Below are positions 14,934 to 22,246 of a DNA stretch of 64,000 nt, piece after piece; position 1 is the first letter of the stretch; every line of letters begins with the position of its first letter. The stretch is from Treponema bryantii. Lineage in GTDB: Bacteria; Spirochaetota; Spirochaetia; Treponematales; Treponemataceae. Under the pieces are notes generated by a model. It searched no databases. It was not told the origin of the DNA and saw nothing but the letters and a program-made list of their open reading frames with translations. The stretch is from NCBI RefSeq assembly GCF_036492245.1, contig NZ_AP025286.1, forward strand, positions 310,001 to 374,000, given 5' to 3'. The position numbers and the translations under genes were made by a program.

Positions 14934-15470
14934 ATGAACATTAAGGGAACACAAACAGAAAAAAATCTGCAGACGGCTTTTGCTGGCGAATCACAAGCCC
15001 GCAATAAGTATACATATTTTGCCAGTCAGGCTAAGAAAGAAGGATATGAGCAGATTGCTGCAATTTTCCTTGAGACTGCAGAAAACGAAAAAGAGCATGC
15101 AAAAATGTGGTATAAATTGCTCAATGGTGGAATTGGAACAACTCCAGAAAATCTTGCAGCAGCTGCAGACGGTGAAAACTACGAATGGACAGATATGTAC
15201 GATGGTTTTGCTAAAACAGCACGCGAAGAAGGCTTTGAAGCAATTGCTAAGATGTTCGAAGGTGTTGCAGCAATCGAAAAGCATCATGAAGAGCGTTACC
15301 GCAAGCTCCTTAAGAATATTGAAGACAAACTTGTATTCTCAAGCGAAGGTGATGCAATCTGGCAGTGCCGCAACTGTGGTCACATCGTAATTGGAAAAGA
15401 AGCTCCAAAGGTATGCCCAGTTTGTGCACATCCTCAGGCTTATTTCCAGATTGAAGCACAGAACTATTAA
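14934..15470 (+). CDS. Rubrerythrin
   Basis: 178 aa from ATG 14934, chosen because AAAGGAG lies about 11 bases upstream and the protein then begins [16 protein letters not shown] as in other rubrerythrins; the frame is open 37 codons further upstream. The N-terminal ferritin-like diiron domain shows EAQARNKY-type ([12 protein letters not shown]), [13 protein letters not shown] and EKHHEER iron ligands. The C-terminal rubredoxin domain has CRNCG and [11 protein letters not shown] around one Fe(Cys)4 site. It reduces hydrogen peroxide in anaerobes. It is monocistronic with a strong terminator at 15485-15522. Confidence 0.96.
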   Translation: MNIKGTQTEKNLQTAFAGESQARNKYTYFASQAKKEGYEQIAAIFLETAENEKEHAKMWYKLLNGGIGTTPENLAAAADGENYEWTDMYDGFAKTAREEGFEAIAKMFEGVAAIEKHHEERYRKLLKNIEDKLVFSSEGDAIWQCRNCGHIVIGKEAPKVCPVCAHPQAYFQIEAQNY

Positions 15471-15484
15471 TAGACATCAGATAT

Positions 15485-15522
15485 AAAAAGGCCGGGCACT
15501 AAAAAAATGCCCGGCCTTTTTT
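15485..15522 (+). terminator. Rho-independent terminator after rubrerythrin
   Basis: GGCCGGGCA (15490-15498) and TGCCCGGCC (15508-15516) form a 9-bp GC-rich stem with a 9-base A-rich loop, then six T. An A-run precedes it, so it may also work for the convergent gene at 15567-16421. Confidence 0.95.
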
Positions 15523-15566
15523 ATGTGGTTTTGATATGTCTTTCAGACTACTCAACCACCATATTA

Positions 15567-16421
15567 CTATTTTGCATCGGCAGCTGAACCGTTATATTCA
15601 TAACTGTATTCAGACATAGCAACCAGTTCATTTACAGTTGTACCGAACTTTTCAGCAACATCATATTCAGAAACCTTATTTACGTTTCCTTTTGCATCAT
15701 ATTTAATCAGAGTTCTCTTGATAACCTGCTTATCAGAATTGTAAGTAGTGATTTCATTCAAAGCACCGTTTGCACCATAGCGGAAAACTAAAGAAGTCTG
15801 TTTTCCTGCAAAGGCATCAAGCATAGCTGCAGAATCAATAGCACCAGCTTCAGTATAGTTATATTCAGTTTTTTCGCTGAGAGAACCGTCTGGATTATAT
15901 TCATTTACAGAAATAACGCGGTTATTGTCATCATACTTGTAAATAGTCTTCCAGATTAAAGCACCTTCGCCATCATAGCTTGATTCATCTGTAAGAAGGT
16001 TATTGTCATAAGTATAAATTGTGCGTGCGCGGAGGTTACCCTTTCTGTCATATTCAGAAGCATCTGTTTTAAGACCATTCTTATAGGTAAAACTGTTTTT
16101 CCATACGATTTCTCCATCAGCACTTGTACAAAGCTGTTCTGCAAGATTTCCAGCTGAATCATAAGTAGAAGAAATAGTATTGATTACAGCATCTTTTGGA
16201 GTTAATTCAGAAGATGAAGCTTCTTTTCCGTTTGAATCAAAAATGTGTGTAATCTTTAAGCTTGGAGTTCTGTATAAGGTTCCGAATCTTGTTGCAATTG
16301 AGAAGTTAGTTTCGGTATAGGCTTTTACGTTTCCAGTAATTGGAGCGTATTTGAAGATATCTGCTGCAAAAAGCGAGAGGCTAAGACCTGCAGTAAGGGC
16401 AAATGCGAGAAGTTTTTTCAT
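15567..16421 (-). CDS. Secreted YD-repeat-like protein
   Basis: 284 aa. A Sec signal peptide (MKKLLAFALTAGLSLSLFA) probably ends near residue 19-20. From about residue 85 there are degenerate units of about 20 aa of the form Y-D-x-x-G-N-L...Y (TYDSAGNLAEQL, EYDRKGNLRARTIYTYDNN, SYDGEGALIWKTIYKYDDN, YNPDGSLSEKTEYNY, KYDAKGNVNKVSEYD). This resembles RHS/YD repeats, which form beta-structured carbohydrate-binding or shell domains, but without the RHS core or toxin end. It is probably periplasmic. A GGAGG site precedes the ATG. No specific function can be given. Confidence 0.82.
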   Translation of the reverse strand: MKKLLAFALTAGLSLSLFAADIFKYAPITGNVKAYTETNFSIATRFGTLYRTPSLKITHIFDSNGKEASSSELTPKDAVINTISSTYDSAGNLAEQLCTSADGEIVWKNSFTYKNGLKTDASEYDRKGNLRARTIYTYDNNLLTDESSYDGEGALIWKTIYKYDDNNRVISVNEYNPDGSLSEKTEYNYTEAGAIDSAAMLDAFAGKQTSLVFRYGANGALNEITTYNSDKQVIKRTLIKYDAKGNVNKVSEYDVAEKFGTTVNELVAMSEYSYEYNGSAADAK

Positions 16422-16521
16422 AGTTCCTCCAGATAATATGTATAATTGGATATTTGCTAATGCAATGTTTATATTCTATACTATAATTCTTGAAAAGTAA
16501 AAAGAAAAAGGTAAATCAGAA

Positions 16522-17274
16522 ATGACAGAAGAGCAGTGGAAGTATTTTTGTGATTTTAAAAAGGAATTTAAGCAGAAGATAGAAGAATGGAAAGCTTCTG
16601 CTCCAGAACTTACCCGCTTACAGCAGGAAGCAGCCCGTATTGCAAAAACTCCAGACTATCCTTTTGAAACTACAGTAGTATATAATCGCTCACTTGACGA
16701 TATTACACCAGAAGATGATATCAAGCTTATAGTGATTGGTGATAATCCTGGAAAAGACGAGCAGCTTGCCAAAAATAACCGCTATCTTGTTGGACAGGCA
16801 GGAAAAATTGCTGAAGGTTACTTCCGTCGTAATTCAGAGCTTGGAGTTGATTTCCGCAAGAACGTCATAATTCTAAATAAAACACCGGTGCATAGTGCAA
16901 AAACCGCCCAACTCAAAACAATTGCAAAACAGGGTGGCCTATCAATTGCAGAACTTATAAAAGAATCTCAAATCTGGATGGCAGAAAAAACTGCTGCTCT
17001 TCATGCGGCACTTGGCACGGAACTCTGGCTTGTTGGCTATTCTGAACTGAAAGAAAAGGGAATGTTCTGTCAGTATCGCGATACACTAAGGAATGCGCTT
17101 GCAGAAAATCCGGCTGCCTGGAACAGAGTTTATGTTTTTCAGCATTTTTCAATGAATCGATTTCCGATTGATCTTGCTGACTTTATAAAGGCTAATAAAA
17201 AAGAAAACGCCCCGCTGGAATCTAATATTCACGAGCTGGGCGTTCTTCATAGAAAAGAAATATTTTCTATATAA
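16522..17274 (+). CDS. Uracil-DNA glycosylase superfamily protein
   Basis: 250 aa. IKLIVIGDNPGKDEQ (about 69-83) resembles the catalytic-loop motif G-x-x-P-G-x-x-E of family 4-like uracil-DNA glycosylases, and RVYVFQHFSMNRFPIDL near the C-terminus resembles the H-x-S-x-x-R DNA-intercalation loop. YLVGQAGKIAEGYF corresponds to the G-x-x-G region following motif 1. The four Cys ligands of family 4 are absent. The role would be base-excision repair, though a diverged non-glycosylase member is possible. A TATAAT -10 is at 16482-16487 and AAGG precedes the start. It ends 1 base before the stop of the convergent wecA-like gene. Confidence 0.72.
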   Translation: MTEEQWKYFCDFKKEFKQKIEEWKASAPELTRLQQEAARIAKTPDYPFETTVVYNRSLDDITPEDDIKLIVIGDNPGKDEQLAKNNRYLVGQAGKIAEGYFRRNSELGVDFRKNVIILNKTPVHSAKTAQLKTIAKQGGLSIAELIKESQIWMAEKTAALHAALGTELWLVGYSELKEKGMFCQYRDTLRNALAENPAAWNRVYVFQHFSMNRFPIDLADFIKANKKENAPLESNIHELGVLHRKEIFSI

Positions 17275-17275
17275 T

Positions 17276-18358
17276 TTATTCTGTCTTTTCAGAATCCTCA
17301 TTTTCTGAAGCTTTCTGTTCTTTGAGAGCTTCTTTTTTCTGTTTAATAATAATGGCGCGGTTTGTGTAATGTACAAAACTGAAGAATAGAGTTACAAAAG
17401 CTGTTGATTCAATCAGAAGTGCCATACCACGTCTTGCACCGAGGAAATATGAAATAATTACAGAAGTACACAAAAGAATCTGAAGGAAGCAGAGCAGATA
17501 CAAAGCGCTCTTTTTTGTATATCCCATATTCAGAAGCTTGTGATGAAGATGTGAACGATCAGGAGACATAATAGGTCTCTTATCGCGTAAACGTCTCCAG
17601 ATTGCGGCAATTGTGTCGAAAACCGGGAAAGCTGTAATCACAATCATAATAAGGAATTTATTGAATTCAAATACGTCGTTTGATTCAAAAAGCGGGAATA
17701 CAGAAATCATAAAGCCAAGGAACTGACTTCCTGCGTCTCCCATAAAAAGTTTAGCTGGTGGCCAGTTAAAGCAGAGGAATCCGAATACTGCAGCGGCAAG
17801 AATGAAGCAGAGAATAAACTCTGGATTTCCTGTCAGCATATAGAGAACTCCAAGAGTAATAATTGCAGAAATAGAGAAACTTCCGCAAAGACCGTCCAAG
17901 CCATCAATCAGATTGTATGCATTGATTACGCCGAGAATCCAGCCAAAGGTAAGAATTAAACTTACAGGAGTAGGAAGTACCCATGAGAAAATCTGCTTAA
18001 AGCGGAAACCGTTAAAAACAACAACAGAAACTGCTATAAGCTGGACAATAAGCTTTGCGAGTGCAGGAAGTGTAAGAAGATCATCAAGTACGGCAAAAAT
18101 AAATACAATAGTTCCAGCTATCATAATAGGAAGAATTTTATTAAGATTGCTGACATCATTGATAGACAAAAAAACTACTGAAGCAATTATAAATGAAAGG
18201 AAAATTCCAACTCCACCGAGACGAGGTATGTTTCCTGAATGAATCTTTCTGGCATTCTGATAATCATATAAACTAAATTTCTTACAAATTTTAAGGATTA
18301 TCGGCATAGAGATGATTGATAAAATGCCAGCCAGAGCTATATATATACTTTGAGACAT
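17276..18358 (-). CDS. Undecaprenyl-phosphate sugar-1-phosphate transferase, WecA/TagO (MraY) family
   Basis: 360 aa, about ten or eleven transmembrane helices. Family motifs are clear: FAVLDDLLTLPALAKLIVQL (DDxx, about residue 90), NAYNLIDGLDGLCG (about 145), LFMGDAGSQFLGFM (about 210) and DRSHLHHKLLNMG (the HxHH box typical of WecA/TagO as opposed to MraY). It transfers a sugar-1-phosphate, usually GlcNAc-1-P, from a UDP-sugar to undecaprenyl phosphate on the inner membrane. The C-terminus is a charged cytoplasmic tail. The glycan partner genes are not here. Start region: promoter at 18368-18395, no Shine-Dalgarno. Confidence 0.92.
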   Translation of the reverse strand: MSQSIYIALAGILSIISMPIILKICKKFSLYDYQNARKIHSGNIPRLGGVGIFLSFIIASVVFLSINDVSNLNKILPIMIAGTIVFIFAVLDDLLTLPALAKLIVQLIAVSVVVFNGFRFKQIFSWVLPTPVSLILTFGWILGVINAYNLIDGLDGLCGSFSISAIITLGVLYMLTGNPEFILCFILAAAVFGFLCFNWPPAKLFMGDAGSQFLGFMISVFPLFESNDVFEFNKFLIMIVITAFPVFDTIAAIWRRLRDKRPIMSPDRSHLHHKLLNMGYTKKSALYLLCFLQILLCTSVIISYFLGARRGMALLIESTAFVTLFFSFVHYTNRAIIIKQKKEALKEQKASENEDSEKTE

Positions 18359-18367
18359 ATCATGGGA

Positions 18368-18395
18368 ATTATATAGTAACGACCCTAAAAGTCAA
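18368..18395 (-). promoter_or_regulatory. Sigma-70 promoter of the wecA-like gene, leaderless arrangement
   Basis: On the minus strand TTGACT (18395-18390), a 16-base spacer and TATAAT (18373-18368). The -10 ends 9 bases before the ATG at 18358, so the transcript would begin at or within a few bases of the start codon. Confidence 0.78.
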
Positions 18396-18410
18396 GTATA
18401 CAAAAATAGG

Positions 18411-18446
18411 TTGCTTTAATAAGATTTGATATGATAAAATCTTATT
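18411..18446 (+). promoter_or_regulatory. Promoter and 10-bp inverted repeat before CrtI-like gene
   Basis: TTGCTT (18411-18416) and TAAAAT (18435-18440), 18 bases apart, end 8 bases before the ATG at 18449. Overlapping them is a perfect inverted repeat, AATAAGATTT (18418-18427) with AAATCTTATT (18437-18446), which could be an operator for a dimeric regulator. It lies in the 90-base divergent region shared with the wecA-like gene. Confidence 0.55.
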
Positions 18447-18448
18447 AT

Positions 18449-19927
18449 ATGTATAAGGTTGTTGTTATTGGAGCGGGAATTTCCGGTCTTTCTGCAGGAA
18501 TTTATGCTGCCCGTTCAGGTTTTGACGTTACTATTCTGGAACAGCACAATATTCCAGGTGGACTTTCTACCAGCTGGAGTCGTAAGGGATATTATTTTGA
18601 AGGCGGAATGCACTGGCTTACAGGTTCAAGCCCGAAAATGCCATTAAACCGCATCTGGCATGAAACCGGTGCTCTTCAGGATAATAATCCTATTGAATTA
18701 CGCGATCCGATTTATAATTTAATAGATGAAAACGGAAAAATTTTGAGTCTTTATCGTGATATTTCACAGATGCAGAAGGCTCTTATTGAATATGCCCCTG
18801 AAGACAAGCACATGATTAAAAAGATGTGCCGTGCCGTAAAGGATTTTACGAACTTTCATCTGCCTGTTCTTGATGTTCGCGGTTGTAAGTGTAAAACTCC
18901 GGCTCCTATAAATCCTATGGAGTTTATCAAAATGGTTCCGGCTATTCTGCGTGTACCATATCTGATGAATGTAAGCTATGCCGAATATCTTGCAAAGTTT
19001 AAGAATAAAAATCTGCGCCATCTTTTAAGCAGCGTAATCGGCTATAGATATAATGCACTTTCCTTCATATATACACTCGGTTCGTTTGCCTGTGGTGACT
19101 GCGGATATCCAGACGGCGGTTCAATCAGAATGGCAAATAATATGCTCGAAACCTATAAGGCTCTTGGCGGAAAAATTGAATTCCGTACAAAGGCAGAAAA
19201 TGTAAAGGTTGAAGATTATGAGGTACGCGGTGTTGTAACAAACAAGGGTGAGTTTGAAGCTGATGCTGTTATTGTCACTCAGGATGCACGTGCTGCCGTA
19301 GACTGTCTTTTTGATACTATGATTGATGAGCCTTGGGTAAATACAATGCGTCATGAAGCTGTTACAGAACAGAATATGTTTATTGGCCTTGGAGTTAAAG
19401 CTGATTTGTCACGTCTTCCGTACTGCTGTGTATTCCCTCTTGAAAAGCCTTTCGAATATGCAGGCTGTAAATGGACAGAATTGCGAATTTATAATTATGC
19501 GGCTTATAAAGATCATTCTCCGGAGGGTGGAACAACTCTTACCTGTCTTTTGATTGGAGATTGTTACTATTTCTGGAAAGCTGCAAAGGCTGACGGCACT
19601 TATAAAGAGAAAAAGAAGGAATTAGGCGAACTTTTTGTAAAAGAACTGTCGCAGTTTATTCCTGAGGTAGCTTCTGCTTTTGAAGTGATTGATGTGGCTA
19701 CACCTTGTACTTACGAACGCTATACCGGCTCTTATGAAGGCAGCTGGATGAGCGTATGGGAGAAGGGCGGAAAGCAGAGAAATTATCCTCAGACTCTGGA
19801 TTCTATCTGGGGTGTTTATTTTGCAGGCCAGAGAATTCAGATGCCGGGCGGTCTTCCGATTGCAGTTTATACAGGCCGACTCGCTGTTCAGCACCTCTGC
19901 CGGGATACAGGCGTAGAGTTTGTGTAA
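18449..19927 (+). CDS. FAD-dependent oxidoreductase, phytoene desaturase (CrtI/CrtN)-like
   Basis: About 492 aa from ATG 18449. This start puts the Rossmann dinucleotide motif VVVIGAGISGLSAGIYAARS at the very N-terminus as usual; an ATG at 18431 would lie inside the promoter. ILEQHNIPGGLSTSW completes the FAD site, and the C-terminus has VYFAGQRIQMPGGLPIAVYT, the second FAD contact. The middle shows the NAD(P)/FAD oxidoreductase-amine oxidase fold. Relatives include carotenoid desaturases and isomerases and all-trans-retinol saturases. The substrate is unknown and no carotenoid genes are nearby. It is probably cytosolic or membrane-associated and is monocistronic. Confidence 0.85.
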   Translation: MYKVVVIGAGISGLSAGIYAARSGFDVTILEQHNIPGGLSTSWSRKGYYFEGGMHWLTGSSPKMPLNRIWHETGALQDNNPIELRDPIYNLIDENGKILSLYRDISQMQKALIEYAPEDKHMIKKMCRAVKDFTNFHLPVLDVRGCKCKTPAPINPMEFIKMVPAILRVPYLMNVSYAEYLAKFKNKNLRHLLSSVIGYRYNALSFIYTLGSFACGDCGYPDGGSIRMANNMLETYKALGGKIEFRTKAENVKVEDYEVRGVVTNKGEFEADAVIVTQDARAAVDCLFDTMIDEPWVNTMRHEAVTEQNMFIGLGVKADLSRLPYCCVFPLEKPFEYAGCKWTELRIYNYAAYKDHSPEGGTTLTCLLIGDCYYFWKAAKADGTYKEKKKELGELFVKELSQFIPEVASAFEVIDVATPCTYERYTGSYEGSWMSVWEKGGKQRNYPQTLDSIWGVYFAGQRIQMPGGLPIAVYTGRLAVQHLCRDTGVEFV

Positions 19928-19990
19928 GCCTACAATCGAAGAACCGTTAAAAAATGGGCTGCGACAGCGGGCCATTTTAGGTTCATCGAA

Positions 19991-20037
19991 AGAACGGCTC
20001 AGAGGCAAGCTGTGCTTGCCGACCTTCGGTTCTTTTT
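19991..20037 (+). terminator. Repeat-derived hairpin and terminator after CrtI-like gene
   Basis: AGAGGCAAGC-TGT-GCTTGCCGAC (about 20001-20023) contains a perfect 7-bp stem GGCAAGC/GCTTGCC with outer pairing AGAAC/GTTCT and a T-rich tail at 20029-20037. The same 26-base core recurs at 27938-27963 with compensated base changes. Upstream, 19947-19978 forms a second imperfect hairpin (AAAATGG/CCATTTT). Confidence 0.7.
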
Positions 20038-20138
20038 CTTGAAAAACTTCTAAACTGTGATAAAATAATATTATAAGCACAAAAACGTTTTCGAAGAGAG
20101 TTAAACAAAAAAACTAACCCAATGAAAGGAGTGATTTT

Positions 20139-20546
20139 ATGGGAAAAAAGAGTAGCTTACCACTTATTTATTTAATTGGTATGGCATTGGTTGCAATTGG
20201 ATTCTTCTGTCCAATGTTTAAGGGTCTGTTCGGTTCTTCAGCAAATGGATTTGATTTTATCAAAAATGCTAAAGAGGGCGGATTTGTTGCAATTGGCTCT
20301 ATTTTGATTATTGCAGGAGCAATCGCAGGTATTGTTGCTTGTTTTGTTCCACAGCTCAAAGGCCTTAAATTGATTTTTGCTCTTTGTGTTCTTGCAGGTG
20401 CAATTATTCTTATCATCGGCTTCATGACAAGCGGTGGAATTTATAAGGCAATTGGTAAGCAGCTTCTTAAGAGAGCAATGGTTGGCTTCTACATGGTAGT
20501 AGCTGGTATTGTACTCGGAGTTTGCGGAGCAGTTACTGGTAAATAG
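20139..20546 (+). CDS. Small four-helix membrane protein, unknown function
   Basis: 135 aa with four hydrophobic segments (about 8-27, 47-70, 75-95 and 108-130) and short Gly/Lys loops. The AAGGAG ribosome site is strong. No family is recognised with confidence. The segment pattern and the FFCPMFKG and SANGFDFI loop resemble small uncharacterised membrane proteins common in gut bacteria. It is monocistronic: the CrtI-like terminator is upstream and a palindromic repeat at 20554 follows, so it looks independently transcribed. Function is not assignable. Confidence 0.82.
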   Translation: MGKKSSLPLIYLIGMALVAIGFFCPMFKGLFGSSANGFDFIKNAKEGGFVAIGSILIIAGAIAGIVACFVPQLKGLKLIFALCVLAGAIILIIGFMTSGGIYKAIGKQLLKRAMVGFYMVVAGIVLGVCGAVTGK

Positions 20547-20553
20547 TTTTGTC

Positions 20554-20574
20554 ATGCTGAACTTGTTTCAGCAT
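20554..20574. repeat. Palindromic repeat, GTCATGCTGAA family, copy 1
   Basis: ATGCTGAA (20554-20561), loop CTTGT, TTCAGCAT (20567-20574). It sits exactly between two convergent genes and touches the stop codon of the Rsm22-like gene. A second copy in the opposite orientation is at 60481-60505 and a decayed copy at about 26420. It may serve as a bidirectional terminator. Confidence 0.8.
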
Positions 20575-21864
20575 CTATAACTCTATAATTACGGCACCGG
20601 ATTTTTCGTCCTTTGGAAGAGAATCCGGTGTTTTTATTTTAACCTGAATCAGGTCGCCAGACTGCGGACGGAACGGCGGCTTTGGAAGTCGCTTGTTATT
20701 TTCGTCCGGCAGTTTGATGAGGGCAAGCCCGAACTGTGTACAGGCATAGTAACCGCACATATAGTTTGGAAGTTTGAGTTTGTCGGATGTGATACGAACC
20801 GGGGTCTCGGTAGATACGGTGGTTGAGCCTGTCGAAACTACCGCAGATGTCGCTGCTTCAACAGCAATAAAACTCAGCGTAGCTCTTTCCTTCGGCAGTT
20901 TAGCGGCAACCGAGAGTTTCTGAAGTTTAGCCGGTGCATCTTCTGTACTGAAGGCAAAATTACACCATTTATTTTTACTTCCTGTATAAGCTTTAAAGCC
21001 ACTCATAGGACATTCTTCTGCATGAGGACAAGGAGCTGCGATAGTACGGCCATCTTTTATAAAGCGTGTGCGAAGCAAACTTAGAGTGCGGGCTGCTTTT
21101 GGAACACCAGGTTCTACAAGGAGAACTCCGGCATCTTTTTCGCAGTAGCGTTCAATCTGTTCGTAATACTTCTTTGTCTGGAACTCAGGTGGCATGTCGC
21201 TTGCCTGGTCGAGCTCATTAAACATATTTGCACAGGTCAAAAAGCCTGTCTTCTGTTTGATTGATGTACCGAAAGCACCTTTTACGCGAACAATGTGCCA
21301 TGGCTCTTCGCCAGTGCGGGCTGCTACAGAGAGGAAAATATCTTCGCCAAGGGCCATAGAGTTAGCAGAGACGTCGAGACAGTACCAGGTGAGCTTAAGT
21401 TTTCTGAGTTCAGGTCGTGCAAGCCAGAGTGCGGTAACTACAGTGAGAGGACCGCTTCCGAGGTCAAGACAGGTACAGTCTGTGGTAGGAAAAACTGTGG
21501 CCGGAATATTAGCAAAAAGTCTGGTGAGTCGCACAAGATTCCACCAGGTGTAGTAGCGAACATAAGAACTCAGCTGAATATTGTCGTTCATATAACCAAG
21601 ACGGCGGCTTGCGCGGTCGTCTGTAAGCTGATGAGAAAGATTTCTGATATTTTCCGGCAGCTGCTGGAGCTGACGGCTATTTAAAGGACGAACTCCCTGA
21701 ATAATTTCATCAAATGAATTGAGAATAGAAACAGTTTCGCGTGTAAGCGTGCTTGTGTCGAAGAGAGACGAATGGATTGCTTCGTCGCTGCGCTCCTCGC
21801 AATGACGTGTGTTTAGGTGTGCCTCGTGATGACGTGGTTTTGTGTTCTTATTATTGTTCTTCAT
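20575..21864 (-). CDS. Rsm22-like ribosomal small-subunit methyltransferase-family protein with repeat-derived peptides
   Basis: 429 aa. A SAM-binding motif, CLDLGSGPLTVVTALWLARP, is at about 131-150. CPHAEECPMSG and KNKWCNFAF supply the Cys cluster of the Rsm22 family, and KERATLSFIAVE matches its next conserved strand. Rsm22 proteins are linked to mitochondrial small-subunit assembly; bacterial members are uncharacterised. Two segments are not family sequence: residues 11-31 (RHHEAHLNTRHCEERSDEAI) and about 344-355 (VVSTGSTTVSTE) are in-frame translations of short dispersed DNA repeats. The start ATG overlaps the MerR gene by 14 bases. No alternative ATG occurs for about 85 codons, so the repeat is probably translated. 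Confidence 0.8.
   Translation of the reverse strand: MKNNNKNTKPRHHEAHLNTRHCEERSDEAIHSSLFDTSTLTRETVSILNSFDEIIQGVRPLNSRQLQQLPENIRNLSHQLTDDRASRRLGYMNDNIQLSSYVRYYTWWNLVRLTRLFANIPATVFPTTDCTCLDLGSGPLTVVTALWLARPELRKLKLTWYCLDVSANSMALGEDIFLSVAARTGEEPWHIVRVKGAFGTSIKQKTGFLTCANMFNELDQASDMPPEFQTKKYYEQIERYCEKDAGVLLVEPGVPKAARTLSLLRTRFIKDGRTIAAPCPHAEECPMSGFKAYTGSKNKWCNFAFSTEDAPAKLQKLSVAAKLPKERATLSFIAVEAATSAVVSTGSTTVSTETPVRITSDKLKLPNYMCGYYACTQFGLALIKLPDENNKRLPKPPFRPQSGDLIQVKIKTPDSLPKDEKSGAVIIEL
20809..20843. repeat. Palindromic repeat inside the Rsm22-like coding sequence (GGTTGAGCCTGTCGAAACTACC type)
   Basis: GGTAG (20809-20813) and CTACC (20839-20843) flank the core GGTTGAGCCTGTCGAAA, a sequence resembling dispersed repeats I know from many bacterial genomes. 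It is read in frame as VVSTGSTTVSTE in a probable surface loop between two conserved blocks. Confidence 0.65.
21774..21832. repeat. Dispersed repeat (GGATTGCTTCGTCGC...CTCCTCGCAATGACG) at the 5' end of the Rsm22-like gene
   Basis: Bases 21774-21807 match the repeat type whose translation gives the familiar HCEERSDEAI peptide. A partial second copy, GCCTCGTGATGACG, follows directly (about 21821-21834). It is translated as residues about 11-31 of the Rsm22-like protein. Confidence 0.75.
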
Positions 21865-22174
21865 TATTCTTTTTCACTTTAAGGTACATTTCTGTGAGAA
21901 GCTGCCGGCAGTCGCGGATCTGGCTGATCAGGTCGGCGTTGTCCTGGACGGCCTGGGCTTCTTCGATAATCTGGCGGCCGGCACCTTCGGCGGTGAACTT
22001 CTTTTCGGTTATCAGATATTTGAGGCGGAGGATGAGGTCTACCTCGCGCTGGGAGTAGAGACGGCGGCCAGACATATCTTTTCTTGGGGTGAAGCCTGGA
22101 ACGACTTCTTCCCAGTAGCGGAGAACATGGGCTTTTACACCCGTCAGGTCTTCTATCTGGCCGATTGTGTACAT
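21851..22174 (-). CDS. MerR-family transcriptional regulator, short form
   Basis: 107 aa. The N-terminal winged HTH is typical: YTIGQIEDLTGVKAHVLRYWE (residues 2-22), then GRRLYSQREVDLILRLKYLITE (about 36-57). A dimerisation helix follows, but there is no effector-binding domain and no Cys metal site, so it is a constitutive or small MerR-like regulator, similar to those next to cell-division or stress genes. It lies between Der and the Rsm22-like gene in a minus-strand run and overlaps the latter by 14 bases. The target is unknown. Confidence 0.9.
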   Translation of the reverse strand: MYTIGQIEDLTGVKAHVLRYWEEVVPGFTPRKDMSGRRLYSQREVDLILRLKYLITEKKFTAEGAGRQIIEEAQAVQDNADLISQIRDCRQLLTEMYLKVKKNNEEQ

Positions 22175-22246
22175 AAATCTCTTTCCTTTCCAGTCATGGT
22201 AAAGCTAAAAATTGCTTTCGCAATTTTTTTAACGCTTTGCTATTTA

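Noticed and set aside
19622-20080. 152-aa minus-strand open frame
   Set aside because: It overlaps the conserved FAD-binding C-terminus of the CrtI-like gene and the repeat region after it; no coding features.
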